From the NCBI GenBank assembly GCA_024403695.1, contig JAKSRI010000015.1:1-61914 (forward strand): a DNA stretch of 61,914 nucleotides. Direction: 5' to 3'. The DNA is from Saccharofermentans sp. Lineage in GTDB: Bacteria > Bacillota > Clostridia > Saccharofermentanales > Saccharofermentanaceae. Positions within the stretch are counted from its first letter, which is position 1. Every line of letters begins with the position of its first letter. The notes beneath the pieces were generated by a model, which was not told the DNA's origin, did no database searches, and worked only from the letters and a program-made list of their open reading frames with translations. The position numbers and the translations under genes were made by a program. Of this stretch, positions 27,501 to 35,604 are shown piece by piece.

Positions 27501-28233
27501 TCCTATCATTGCACGAGCTGCGGCTGATGTTCGTGATATGACATATACAAAGGCCAACCGTATGTACAGACATAACGGCAAGCTTAACGAGGAAATCGCA
27601 GCAAGACTTGAAAGAGAGCTTAATTCTATTATCGGTAATGGTTACGCGATTATGTACTATATCGCTTACCGTCTTGTTAAGAAGTCTAATAACGATGGAT
27701 ATATTGTAGGTTCACGAGGATCTGTAGGATCATCTCTTGTTGCTACTATGTGTGGTATCACTGAGGTTAACCCTATGGCTCCACACTATAGATGTCCTAA
27801 GTGTAATTATGCTGAATTTGACCATACTGGTACATTCGGTTCAGGTTATGATATGCCGATTAAGAACTGTCCTGAGTGTGGTGAAGAGATGATAAGAGAT
27901 GGTCAGGAAATTCCTTTCGAGACCTTCCTTGGATTCTATGGAGATAAGCAGCCTGATATCGACCTTAACTTCTCATCTGCATATCAGCCACGTGCTCATA
28001 AGTATGTAGAAGTACTCTTTGGTGCTACGCACACATTCCGTGCAGGTACTATCGGTACATATGCGGATAAGAACGCTATCGCACTTGCTCGTAAGGCAGG
28101 TGAGGCAAAGGGCCAGACTTATAGTAATGCCATGCTGACTTACATGTCAGAAGGTGTAGTTGGAGTTAAGAGAACAACATCACAGCACCCTTGTGATATC
28201 GTCATTGTTCCTAATGAGATGTATGTATACTAA
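24547..28233 (+). CDS. polC: DNA polymerase III PolC, N-terminal 1,228 residues up to an in-frame stop
   Basis: PolC is the replicative DNA polymerase of low-GC Gram-positives. Seen in order: an N-terminal domain; a Pro/Lys-rich linker (about 180-240); an OB fold (IVGQLTLTDDLKL); a PHP domain (ELHVHSKMSEKDA, AITDHGNVQAFPD); the inserted DnaQ-like exonuclease region (about 484-750); PHP return (YHVIYLARNNLGLYNMY, GGACERGEIYRHV); then the palm and fingers with GSRGSVGSSLVATM, a zinc site (CPKCNY, CPECGEEM) and the catalytic QPDIDLNFS. The exonuclease catalytic residues appear replaced (Thr491, Asn645, Ala715). The reading frame stops at TAA 28231-28233 but PolC homology continues in the same frame. 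Site AAGGAT. Confidence 0.9.
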   Translation: MKRIAEMMKFPSSSVEGLEGLIVDKIDMYRETNSIRMVISKLECLENPNGLVTFVKSLAEKTNCKVSLFFAGVNISSLPVNFENLQEYIRYCLSDIKYANECEYKVQITDGKPCVTVGCGTVCYELMDESGRKNVASGITNFVQTVLGVPSVDVRVVINDTEDSIVDYDLPSNVEYPIGSMPPMPPPPEDYGYQPYIPPEVYEQMRADEEAAAAKAQEKGKGKGKGKDDKDQPAEELDPESWLAKAKKQQAENKKESAGFDYRNVQKNAESLFGKVKAGVASYPIKDLSEGMGNINIVGQLTLTDDLKLSKSGSCVIAKFNIIDKTGGIAGIMFVKPEEADEFNKKFKKGGYAGFQGEPQNNRGEFNFKVNGIYEAKKPSGRKDYSEYKRVELHVHSKMSEKDAVSEPADIMKLAASFGHKACAITDHGNVQAFPDVYNTAKGLTVGDSEEKFKSILGCEGYLVDDGPTICYNLPYDEENRRSIGSFVSITIETTGSDSCTSLITKIAASKYRLKGYIGVRPEEEGESDEDAIAFSKNDIDTSLWEPDEIPESLRDENLKNVIERFEDTSVHVLNIESQIDAIYSDDGVETVPSEIVFEHVADFYAEVEDAIYSGKGDPCDSYFRTAELLKFIGDSYITGPDIFNTLAFLRRAGFGQDIEEVPIRYYRNKFLQPAICIEDVIRYGMPEHKGKAPLDLATELNICQDESGDQPLLAQAKNCAAIVSKYLADSECVDPTKINSSVGHLSIDEIKSKQCKAYHVIYLARNNLGLYNMYNIVSEGNVHYFYFRPRTPKSLLKYFQSSMIVGGACERGEIYRHVMTTYKNCGKNKEVAFGTLCGDEKMADIMSLYDYIEIQPICNNMFMVRENPEKSDTGNVPLNREDIFAVNELLVQLADYFGKPCCATTDSHFLDKEDGRFRKLLLMDMGFSDADQQSDLYFRTTEEMLDEFAYLGEDKAFEVVVTNTNKIADMIEYGIKPFPSGTYPPIIARAAADVRDMTYTKANRMYRHNGKLNEEIAARLERELNSIIGNGYAIMYYIAYRLVKKSNNDGYIVGSRGSVGSSLVATMCGITEVNPMAPHYRCPKCNYAEFDHTGTFGSGYDMPIKNCPECGEEMIRDGQEIPFETFLGFYGDKQPDIDLNFSSAYQPRAHKYVEVLFGATHTFRAGTIGTYADKNAIALARKAGEAKGQTYSNAMLTYMSEGVVGVKRTTSQHPCDIVIVPNEMYVY
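28231..28233 (+). other. In-frame TAA stop within polC
   Basis: The codons before it read VPNEMYVY and those after read FTPIQYPA, matching an uninterrupted block of PolC that normally has an acidic residue here (DFTPIQYPA in the B. subtilis protein as I recall it). TAA is one base from GAA (Glu), AAA and CAA. No frameshift is involved. Confidence 0.9.
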
Positions 28234-29388
28234 TTTACACCTATTCAGTATCCTGCTAACAAGACAAATTGTGGAATTATTACTACTCACTTCGACTTTA
28301 ATAAGCTCCACGATACGATCCTTAAGCTCGATATTCTTGGTCATGCTGACCCTACGGTATTGAGAATGCTTCAGGAGCTTACAAATATTGAGGTTACAGA
28401 TGTTCCTGTTCCAGATGTTCAGGTAATGTCGCTCCTTGAGTCAACAAATGCTCTTGGATTCCCAATGGAGGCAACAGAAGCTGGATCAGCTACACTTGGC
28501 CTTTCAGAGATGGGTACTAATATGGCTCGTAACATGATTAAGGAAGCCAAGCCTACAAGATTCTACGACCTTGTACAGCTTATGGGTCTTTCTCATGGTA
28601 CTGACGTATGGACTGGTAACGCACAGGAGCTTATCCGTAATGGTACATGTGATATCAACTCAGTTATTGGATGTCGAGATTCTATCATGACAACTCTTAT
28701 TCACTGGGGATTGCCTAACAAAGACTCTTTCGACATCATGGAGAAGGTTCGTAAGGGTAAGGGCTTAGCACCAGAGAAAGAAGCACTTATGAGAGAACAT
28801 AATGTACCAGACTGGTATATCGGTTCTTGTAAGAAGATTAAGTACATGTTCCCTAAGGCGCATGCTGCTGCCTATACTTTGTCTACTTTGCGTGTTGCTT
28901 GGTTTAAGGTTTACCACCCTGAGGAGTATTACTGCGCTTTCTTTACCATCCGTGGTGATGAATTTAATGCTGAGAATATGTGTAAGGGTGAGGAGCATCT
29001 TGCTAATCATAGACGTGAGTTAGGTGAGAAGATGCATCAGGATGATAACCCTAAGACAAAGTCCGAGTATTACCTCAGTGAGATTGTAGAGGAGATGTAC
29101 CACAGAGGTATCGTGTTCCTTCCAATCGACCTTGAGAAGTCTCATGCTACGAACTTTGTTAAGGAAGATAAGGGTAAGATTCGTCCACCTCTTGATGCGC
29201 TCGGAGGAATTTCATCCAGTATGGCTGAAGCCATTACAGAGGCTAGAGATGAGGCACCATTCTCCACAAGAGAAGATCTTATGAATCGTGCTCATATCGG
29301 TAAGTCAGCTATGGAAATTCTTAATCAGAATGGATTGCTTACAGGTCTTCCTGAGACTAGTCAGATTGACTTGTTCTCACTTCTTTAA
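28234..29388 (+). CDS. polC: DNA polymerase III PolC, C-terminal part after the in-frame stop
   Basis: 384 codons in the same frame as the upstream polC part. They encode the rest of the fingers, the helix-hairpin-helix duplex-binding region and the C-terminal tail: THFDFNKLHDTILKLDILGH, SHGTDVWTGNAQELI, VRKGKGLAPEKEALM, KKIKYMFPKAHAAAY, ending in QIDLFSLL, close to the clamp-binding QLSLF-type ending. No ribosome binding site or good start codon lies just after the stop (the first ATG-bearing open stretch begins near 28360), so independent translation is unlikely. If the TAA is an artefact or is read through, the whole protein has 1,613 residues. Confidence 0.85.
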   Translation, partial: FTPIQYPANKTNCGIITTHFDFNKLHDTILKLDILGHADPTVLRMLQELTNIEVTDVPVPDVQVMSLLESTNALGFPMEATEAGSATLGLSEMGTNMARNMIKEAKPTRFYDLVQLMGLSHGTDVWTGNAQELIRNGTCDINSVIGCRDSIMTTLIHWGLPNKDSFDIMEKVRKGKGLAPEKEALMREHNVPDWYIGSCKKIKYMFPKAHAAAYTLSTLRVAWFKVYHPEEYYCAFFTIRGDEFNAENMCKGEEHLANHRRELGEKMHQDDNPKTKSEYYLSEIVEEMYHRGIVFLPIDLEKSHATNFVKEDKGKIRPPLDALGGISSSMAEAITEARDEAPFSTREDLMNRAHIGKSAMEILNQNGLLTGLPETSQIDLFSLL

Positions 29389-29397
29389 GGTGAACAG

Positions 29398-31665
29398 ATG
29401 ATTTGTAATACTGCTGGTATTGTTTTAAGAGATTCAGTTCGTAGTACTGACAAGATATACAGTTATCTCATTCCTGATGGAATGGAGGTTGTTCCTGGAC
29501 ATTATGTTGAAGTTCCTTTTGGAAACGGCAACAGGGTCCAGGCAGGCCTTGTTGTGTCTGTATCTGATATGGAGATAGAGGAGAAGAAACTTAAGCGATT
29601 TAAGAGTATCACTCGATTATTAGATCCATATCCTGTAATGAATGCGGACCAGATAGAACTCATTAAACCTATTGTTTCTAGATACCTTTGTACTATGGGT
29701 ACAGCGGTGTCTTTGATGGTGCCTTCTGCACTTGGAAAACCTCATAGAGATAAGGCGACTTTCGTGTTTTGTAGTGATATGGAGAAGGCTAGAGAGGCAC
29801 TTGCTGCGGGTACGCTTAGATCCGTTAATCAGCGTAATGTCCTTGAGTATCTGCTCGAAAATGGTGAGTGTGAGCGTAAATCATTAATGACTACTACTAA
29901 GTCCACTGTGTCTCATCTTAAGGGGCTTAAGGATAAAGGTCTCATTGATTCTGAGATAAGAGAAATTGATGATCTTGAAGTGGTGGAAGAGGTTACTTCT
30001 GCTGAAGGCTTCTCTGTCGTTCATGAGCTTAATGAAGAGCAGCAGAATGCCGTTAATTCTATTACGGATTCTATAACTAAAAATGAGAAGCCAGAGGTTT
30101 TTTTGCTTCACGGAATTACCGGTAGTGGTAAGACAGAAGTATATCTTAAGACTGCAGGTAATGTTCTAGAACAGGGTGGAAGTGTAATTTATCTCGTGCC
30201 AGAGATATCTCTTACACCACAGACTGTTAGCTGGATTACAGGTAGGTTTGGTAATACTGCTGCGGTCCTTCACAGTAGACTTACAGATAAGCAGAGAGTT
30301 AAGCAGTGGAATAGGATTCGTAATGGTTCTGCTAGAATTATTGTTGGTCCTAGAAGCTGTATCTTCGCACCTGTAAAGAATCTTAAATTGATTATTCTTG
30401 ATGAGGAGCACGACGGTTCCTATAAGTCAGATTCTTTCCCAAAGTATTCGGCTAAGGACATTGCCATGCTTAGAGCTAAGAACAACAATGCAGCGATTGT
30501 ATTGGGTTCTGCAACTCCATCTTCATCTTCATATTTCGCGGCTAGAAATGGTTACTATAAGTTGCTCCCTATGACTAAGAGAGCTAACCCTGATGCTGTG
30601 CTTCCTAAGGTTAGGATCGTTAACATGAAGGAAGAGGTCAGATTTGGTGGAAGTGATATCCTTTCGACACCGTTAAAGGAAGCCATGGCACGTGCTTTTG
30701 CTGATAAGAAGCAGGTTTTGTTGTTCCTTAACAGACGTGGTTATTCCAGAACTTTGGTGTGTGCTGACTGTGGTGAACCTTGCGCATGTCCTAACTGTTC
30801 TGTTGGTATGACTTTGCATAACAACAGGCATTCTAATAACAGGCTCCTTATTTGCCACTATTGTGGTTATACGATACCTTCCTTTGAAGCCACATGTAAG
30901 ACTTGTGGTGGAGTTAGATTTACCAAGGCAGGAATCGGAACTCAGCAGTTACAGGAGTTGCTTACTAAGATTTATCCGTCAGAGAAAATTCTCAGAATGG
31001 ATCAGGATACAACCATGACTGCTGGAAGTCATGAGGAGATACTTAACAGATTCCGTAATCATGAAGCGTCCATTCTTATTGGTACTCAGATGATTGCCAA
31101 GGGACACGATTTCCCTGATGTAACTGTTGTTGGTATTCTTGCAGCAGATCTTGTGGCATCCTCTTCCGATTACAGGGCTTCTGAGAGGACTTTCCAGCTT
31201 ATTACTCAGGCTGCAGGTCGTGCAGGAAGAGCTGGTAGTGAGGGTACGGTGTTTCTACAGTGCCTTAAGCCAGATAATCCGCTGTTGCAGTATGCGGCGA
31301 GACAGGATTATGTGTCATTCTATGAGTCGGAGATAACTTATCGTAAGGTTATGAATCTGCCACCATTTAAGGCTATGGGAGAGATGGTTTTATCATTACC
31401 TGATGAAGATACTTTAAGTGAGAGGTCTTATAATCTTCAGAAGTATCTGACAGAGTTTCTATCGATACAGGATGCTAAGTATGGATTCGAGTTATATGGT
31501 CCAGTTCCTGCTCCTATTTATGAACTCAGAGGCAGATACAGAAATGTGTTTATAATAAAAGCAAATAACAAATCTGCTATGAATGCTATCTTTAAGCAAG
31601 TGATGAAGGATTTTGACGCAGAGCTTTATCCTATCTCATTTGATAGCGATTCCTCAGGAGGTTAA
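29398..31665 (+). CDS. priA: Primosomal protein N' (replication restart helicase PriA)
   Basis: A 755-residue superfamily 2 helicase that reloads the replisome at stalled forks. Visible parts are the N-terminal DNA-binding domain (YSYLIPDGMEVVPGHYVEVPFG), Walker A LLHGITGSGKTEVYL, the DEEH Walker B (LIILDEEHDGSYKSD), a zinc-binding insert with cysteine pairs (CADCGEPCACPNC, CHYCGYTIPSFEATCKTCG), and the C-terminal helicase motifs GTQMIAKGHDFPDVT and QAAGRAGR. Length is typical. It begins 9 bases after polC with AAGGTG. It heads the run of conserved housekeeping genes to thiN. Confidence 0.95.
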   Translation: MICNTAGIVLRDSVRSTDKIYSYLIPDGMEVVPGHYVEVPFGNGNRVQAGLVVSVSDMEIEEKKLKRFKSITRLLDPYPVMNADQIELIKPIVSRYLCTMGTAVSLMVPSALGKPHRDKATFVFCSDMEKAREALAAGTLRSVNQRNVLEYLLENGECERKSLMTTTKSTVSHLKGLKDKGLIDSEIREIDDLEVVEEVTSAEGFSVVHELNEEQQNAVNSITDSITKNEKPEVFLLHGITGSGKTEVYLKTAGNVLEQGGSVIYLVPEISLTPQTVSWITGRFGNTAAVLHSRLTDKQRVKQWNRIRNGSARIIVGPRSCIFAPVKNLKLIILDEEHDGSYKSDSFPKYSAKDIAMLRAKNNNAAIVLGSATPSSSSYFAARNGYYKLLPMTKRANPDAVLPKVRIVNMKEEVRFGGSDILSTPLKEAMARAFADKKQVLLFLNRRGYSRTLVCADCGEPCACPNCSVGMTLHNNRHSNNRLLICHYCGYTIPSFEATCKTCGGVRFTKAGIGTQQLQELLTKIYPSEKILRMDQDTTMTAGSHEEILNRFRNHEASILIGTQMIAKGHDFPDVTVVGILAADLVASSSDYRASERTFQLITQAAGRAGRAGSEGTVFLQCLKPDNPLLQYAARQDYVSFYESEITYRKVMNLPPFKAMGEMVLSLPDEDTLSERSYNLQKYLTEFLSIQDAKYGFELYGPVPAPIYELRGRYRNVFIIKANNKSAMNAIFKQVMKDFDAELYPISFDSDSSGG

Positions 31666-31666
31666 T

Positions 31667-32791
31667 GTGGATACATTTTTTGAATATCTTAAATGGCGTG
31701 GAGATTTGTCCTTTTCTAAGGTAGCATTTAACGATGTAGATGCTGCGATTTTTGCTAGACTATCTTATATGCCTTTTGATGGTATTGTCTCTTCAGAATA
31801 TGAGTTCATGAACCTTAGGGAAGCCTGTAATAAGGCTATTGTAAGGTCTGACTTTAATTACCATGCGGTTAATCCTAAGAAGGACAAAGAATTTCTCGAA
31901 CTGATTAAGAAGAGTAAGAGATTTTCTGAACTTCAGATAACCAACTTTGTATATGAGGTTGATGAAGCCCTTGAGAAGCAGTTTGGTGCATGTATCTTTA
32001 AGATAGTAGATGGTAAGTATTACCTTGCTTACAGAGGTACAGATAAGGTTCTTATTGGTTGGAAAGAGGACCTTAATATGGGGGTGGAATTTCCTGTTCC
32101 TGCCCAGACTAGAGCTTTGGAATACTTTGAAGAAGCGGTAAATAATCTTCCAGAGGGTGAGTATATTATTGGTGGACACTCAAAGGGTGGAAACTTATCA
32201 GTATATTCAGCTGCTTTTTGTAATAGCCAGTGTCAGGATATGATTAAGATGGTCTATAACTTTGACGGTCCTGGATTTTCTGATGAGGTTGTTAACAGAC
32301 TTGAATTTAAGGCCGTAGCGGATAAGATACATACCTTTGTTCCTGAGTTTTCAGTCGTTGGTATGCTGTTAGAGCATGCTGAGGACTATACAGTTGTTAA
32401 GTCAAATGAGATTGGTATTTTACAGCATGAGATGTACTCATGGGTGGTTAAGCCAACATCTTTCTCTTGTAAGAAGACAGTTAAGAAGACAAGTCTTATT
32501 ATCGATGGCACCATGAAAGAATGGCTTAGTCGTATGAATATGGAGGAGAGGGCAGAATTTATAGATATTCTCTATGCGCTTCTTACTGGAGGTCAGGCTC
32601 ACCATCTTTATGACTTTAAGTCATTTGAATCTTATCTTGGAATGTTTAAGGTTTATAGAAAGATGGATTTTACCACACAGATCAGGTTCATTACTTTTAT
32701 CATTAGACTTGTTAAAAGTGCTGGAATTAATGTTGGTTTTAACCCTGGACTGCTTGCCGAGAAGGTAAAAAGTATAGGAAAAAGAAAATAA
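31667..32791 (+). CDS. Mbeg1-like alpha/beta-hydrolase (DUF2974)
   Basis: A 374-residue protein with a lipase-like nucleophile elbow GGHSKGGNLSVYSA near the middle (Ser in GHSKG) and the conserved KYYLAYRGTDKVLIGWKED segment of the DUF2974/Mbeg1-like family. Most of the chain has no signal peptide, so it should be cytoplasmic. The substrate is unknown. I start at GTG 31667, one base after the priA stop, because CAGGAGG sits just before it and homologs begin near this point; an in-frame TTG at 31613 would lie deep in priA. Confidence 0.8.
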   Translation: MDTFFEYLKWRGDLSFSKVAFNDVDAAIFARLSYMPFDGIVSSEYEFMNLREACNKAIVRSDFNYHAVNPKKDKEFLELIKKSKRFSELQITNFVYEVDEALEKQFGACIFKIVDGKYYLAYRGTDKVLIGWKEDLNMGVEFPVPAQTRALEYFEEAVNNLPEGEYIIGGHSKGGNLSVYSAAFCNSQCQDMIKMVYNFDGPGFSDEVVNRLEFKAVADKIHTFVPEFSVVGMLLEHAEDYTVVKSNEIGILQHEMYSWVVKPTSFSCKKTVKKTSLIIDGTMKEWLSRMNMEERAEFIDILYALLTGGQAHHLYDFKSFESYLGMFKVYRKMDFTTQIRFITFIIRLVKSAGINVGFNPGLLAEKVKSIGKRK

Positions 32792-32801
32792 TCTTTTTTT
32801 G

Positions 32802-32810
32802 TGTTACAAT
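32802..32810 (+). promoter_or_regulatory. Extended -10 promoter upstream of def
   Basis: TGTTACAAT (TGn plus TACAAT) lies 40 bases before the def start, in the gap after the hydrolase gene. No convincing -35. It probably drives the def-fmt-rsmB-rlmN-prpC-prkC-rsgA-rpe-thiN operon. Confidence 0.5.
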
Positions 32811-32849
32811 AGCTTCTATATTAATAATATAAATAAAGAGGAAAACATA

Positions 32850-33326
32850 ATGGCTTTACGTAATATTGTACTTGAGACAGATCCACTTATTCGTAAGACA
32901 AGTAGACCAGTAGATGAGATTACTCCTAGAATTATTAAGCTTCTTGATGATATGGCTGAGACTATGTACTTCGAGAACAGAGGTATTGGTATCGCAGCTC
33001 CACAGGTTGGCGTACTTAGAAGAGTATTCGTTGTAGATGTTGGAGATGAGCATGGTCTTATCGAGTTCATTAACCCAGAGATTACATACAGAAGCGGTGC
33101 ACAGGTTTACTGTGAGGGTTGTCTCTCACTTCCTGGCAAGAGTGCTGATGTAGAGCGTCCAGAGGTTATTAGAATTAAGGCATTGGACAGAAATGGTAAT
33201 GAGTTCGAGCTCGAAGCTGATGGACTTCTTGCTATCTGTATCTGCCATGAGTACGATCACCTCGATGGTATTCTTTTCACAGATAAGGCTATCGATGGCG
33301 TAGTAAACGTACAGCCACAGGAGTAA
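32850..33326 (+). CDS. def: Peptide deformylase
   Basis: A 158-residue metalloenzyme that removes the formyl group from the N-terminal methionine of nascent proteins. All three family motifs are present: GIGIAAPQVG, EGCLSLPG (metal-binding cysteine) and HEYDHLDG (HExxH). I begin at the ATG at 32850, which gives MALRNIV and follows AGAGGAAAA; upstream in-frame codons read as untranslated leader. The stop overlaps the start of fmt (TAATGATG). Confidence 0.95.
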   Translation: MALRNIVLETDPLIRKTSRPVDEITPRIIKLLDDMAETMYFENRGIGIAAPQVGVLRRVFVVDVGDEHGLIEFINPEITYRSGAQVYCEGCLSLPGKSADVERPEVIRIKALDRNGNEFELEADGLLAICICHEYDHLDGILFTDKAIDGVVNVQPQE

Positions 33327-33328
33327 TG

Positions 33329-34276
33329 ATGAATAAATCAGATATTAAAATCGTATTTATGGGCACACCGGAGTTCGCTTCTGTGTGCCTTGACACACTT
33401 TTAGAAGCAAAATTTAACGTTGTAGCTGTGGTTTCACAGCCAGATAAGCCAGTTGGACGTAAGCATGTTATTACTCCACCTCCAACAAAGGTGAGAGCAT
33501 TAGAAGCAGGTATTCCCGTATTTCAGCCAGACTCCATGAAGACTGATGAGTCTTACGAGGAGATTAAGAAGTATAGTCCTGACCTCATTATCACAGCTGC
33601 TTACGGTAAGCTTCTCCCAGAGAGAGTTCTTAATATCCCAACATATGGCTGTATTAACGCACATGGGTCACTTCTTCCTAAGTACAGAGGTGCTTCTCCT
33701 GTACAGATGGCTATCCTTAATGGTGAGGCCGTTACAGGTGTTACTGTAATGAAGATGGATATTGGTATGGATACTGGTGACATGATTTCTAAGGTTGAAG
33801 TACCTATTGATGAGAATATTGATACTGATGGTCTCATGATGGAGCTTGCTAAAGCAGGTGGAGAACTTCTCGTTAATACTATCGAGGATTACGTTAACGG
33901 TAAGATTGCACCTGTTCCACAGGATGAGGCTTTGTCCACACACTGTTCCATGATTAAGCCAGAAGATGGCATTTTTAACTGGAATGATGATGCTACTACT
34001 ATCCATAACAAGGTGCGTGCTCTTAAGACATGGCCTGGTGCACAGACTTCTCTTGATGGTAAGAGAGTAAAGGTTTATGAGACTGCTATTTACAGAGATG
34101 GTGATTTCGACGCCGCTCCTGCAGGAACTGTAGTGAAGGCGCATAAGGGTGACCTTATCGTGGCATGTGGTAATGGTTATCTTAAGATTCTTGAGCTCCA
34201 GTTAGAGGGTGGAAAGCGTCTTAAGGCTATTGACTGCGCTCATAATTACAAAGTTGGTACGGTATTTGGTAACTAA
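33329..34276 (+). CDS. fmt: Methionyl-tRNA formyltransferase
   Basis: A 315-residue enzyme that formylates the initiator Met-tRNA, the partner reaction to the adjacent deformylase. Seen: MGTPEFASVCLDTLL, SQPDKPVGRKH, and the catalytic-region string INAHGSLLPKYRGASPVQMAI, here 33655-33717 (Asn, His and the following region), then TGVTVMKMDIGMDTGDM. The C-terminal OB-like domain follows. Two ATGs lie in tandem at 33326 and 33329; the second is better spaced from ACAGGAG. The stop overlaps the rsmB start (TAATG). Confidence 0.94.
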   Translation: MNKSDIKIVFMGTPEFASVCLDTLLEAKFNVVAVVSQPDKPVGRKHVITPPPTKVRALEAGIPVFQPDSMKTDESYEEIKKYSPDLIITAAYGKLLPERVLNIPTYGCINAHGSLLPKYRGASPVQMAILNGEAVTGVTVMKMDIGMDTGDMISKVEVPIDENIDTDGLMMELAKAGGELLVNTIEDYVNGKIAPVPQDEALSTHCSMIKPEDGIFNWNDDATTIHNKVRALKTWPGAQTSLDGKRVKVYETAIYRDGDFDAAPAGTVVKAHKGDLIVACGNGYLKILELQLEGGKRLKAIDCAHNYKVGTVFGN

Positions 34277-35604
34277 TGGCTGATTATAGTAAGACAGAAC
34301 GAGATATTGCATATAAGGTGCTTTACGAGTGCTTCGAGAAGGGCGCGTTTTCTAACCTTAGCCTTAAGGGACAGGATGTAACAGATTTTGTTACTGCTGC
34401 TGTTTACGGCACTATTACTATGTCTTACAGCCTCGATTACATTATTAAGCAGGCATCTGGGAAGGACGTTTCTAAGATGGACGGCAGAACCAGAACTATT
34501 TTGAGACTTGGTTGCTGGCAGCTAATCTGCTCTACTAAGGTTCCTGCTTATGCGGCAGTCGACTCTTCCGTTAATCTCGCGAAGAAATATGCCAAGAACT
34601 CTAGTGGTCTAGTTAATGCGGTTCTTCACAGGGTGTCCGAAATGGACGACAAGGCAAAGAATCTAGAAGTCTATAAGCCAGAGATAGCACTAAGCCTTAA
34701 GCCAGAGATTTTTGGAATATTTAAGAAAGACTATGGCAAAGAGCGTGCGGTTTCTATCGGAAAGGCACTTTTAAGTTCATCGGGAACAACAATTCGATAT
34801 GATTCGTCTTATAGTAAAGACCAGATAACAGCTGATCTTCGTGCTAACGGTATTGAAGTAGAAGAGTCATCTTTTATGGATAGCTGCCTTAAGGTGGTTT
34901 CTTCTGGTTCTGTAGCGATTGGCGACAGCAAAGCTTTTAAGGATGGAAAGATTATTGTTCAGGGTGAATCTGCCATGCTGGCTTCAGTGGTGGCAAATCC
35001 ACAGAAGAACACTAGAATTCTTGATTGCTGTGCTGCTCCAGGTGGTAAGACAACACATCTTGCACAGCTGACTAATGATGAGGCGATGATTGATGCTCTT
35101 GACATTAATGAGAGCAGAGTAGAGCTTATTAAACAGAATGCAAAGCGACTCGGAATTAAGAGCATTAATGCCATGAAGGGTGATGCTTCTACATTCGGAA
35201 GTAATAAAGCTCAGTATGATCTGGTTACAGCAGATGTCCCATGTAGTGGACTGGGACTTCTGGCAAAGAAGCCTGATATCAGACTTCAGATAACCTATGA
35301 CCGAATTCAGGAGCTTCTTCCTATTCAGAAAAAGATTCTGGATAATGCGGCACGTAATGTAGTTCCTGGAGGAACTCTTATTTACAGCACTTGTACTATT
35401 AACAAGGCTGAGAATGAGAACCAGGTAGAAGAATTTTTATCAGAGCATGAGGATTTTTATCCTGAGGATATTACTCCATTCTTGCCTGAACGACTGGTAT
35501 TAGGGGATAGAGAGGAGCTTGCCAAGAAGGGCATGATTACTTTGTTCCCAGATACTGATAAATGTGATGGCTTCTTTATTGCCAGACTAAGAAGGAGAGA
35601 ATAA
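34276..35604 (+). CDS. rsmB: 16S rRNA (cytosine-967-C5) methyltransferase RsmB
   Basis: A 442-residue two-domain protein. The N-terminal about 140 residues are NusB-like (YKVLYECFEKGAFSNLSL, RTRTILRLGCWQL), and the C-terminal part is a SAM-dependent m5C methyltransferase (DCCAAPGGKTTHLAQ, DVPCSGLGLLAKKPD, YSTCTINKAENENQV) with both catalytic cysteines. It methylates C967 of 16S rRNA in the family model. It overlaps fmt and rlmN by one base at each side, indicating coupled translation. Confidence 0.93.
   Translation: MADYSKTERDIAYKVLYECFEKGAFSNLSLKGQDVTDFVTAAVYGTITMSYSLDYIIKQASGKDVSKMDGRTRTILRLGCWQLICSTKVPAYAAVDSSVNLAKKYAKNSSGLVNAVLHRVSEMDDKAKNLEVYKPEIALSLKPEIFGIFKKDYGKERAVSIGKALLSSSGTTIRYDSSYSKDQITADLRANGIEVEESSFMDSCLKVVSSGSVAIGDSKAFKDGKIIVQGESAMLASVVANPQKNTRILDCCAAPGGKTTHLAQLTNDEAMIDALDINESRVELIKQNAKRLGIKSINAMKGDASTFGSNKAQYDLVTADVPCSGLGLLAKKPDIRLQITYDRIQELLPIQKKILDNAARNVVPGGTLIYSTCTINKAENENQVEEFLSEHEDFYPEDITPFLPERLVLGDREELAKKGMITLFPDTDKCDGFFIARLRRRE

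Noticed and set aside
24547..29388. Reassigned TAA codon as an explanation for the polC stop
   Set aside because: TAA is used as the normal terminator by most genes in the window (argS, hom, rlmN, ruvB and others) and no other gene has an internal TAA, so the code is standard.
28360..29388. A separate gene starting near 28360
   Set aside because: It has no ribosome binding site, and its product is the missing C-terminal end of PolC in the same frame as the upstream part.
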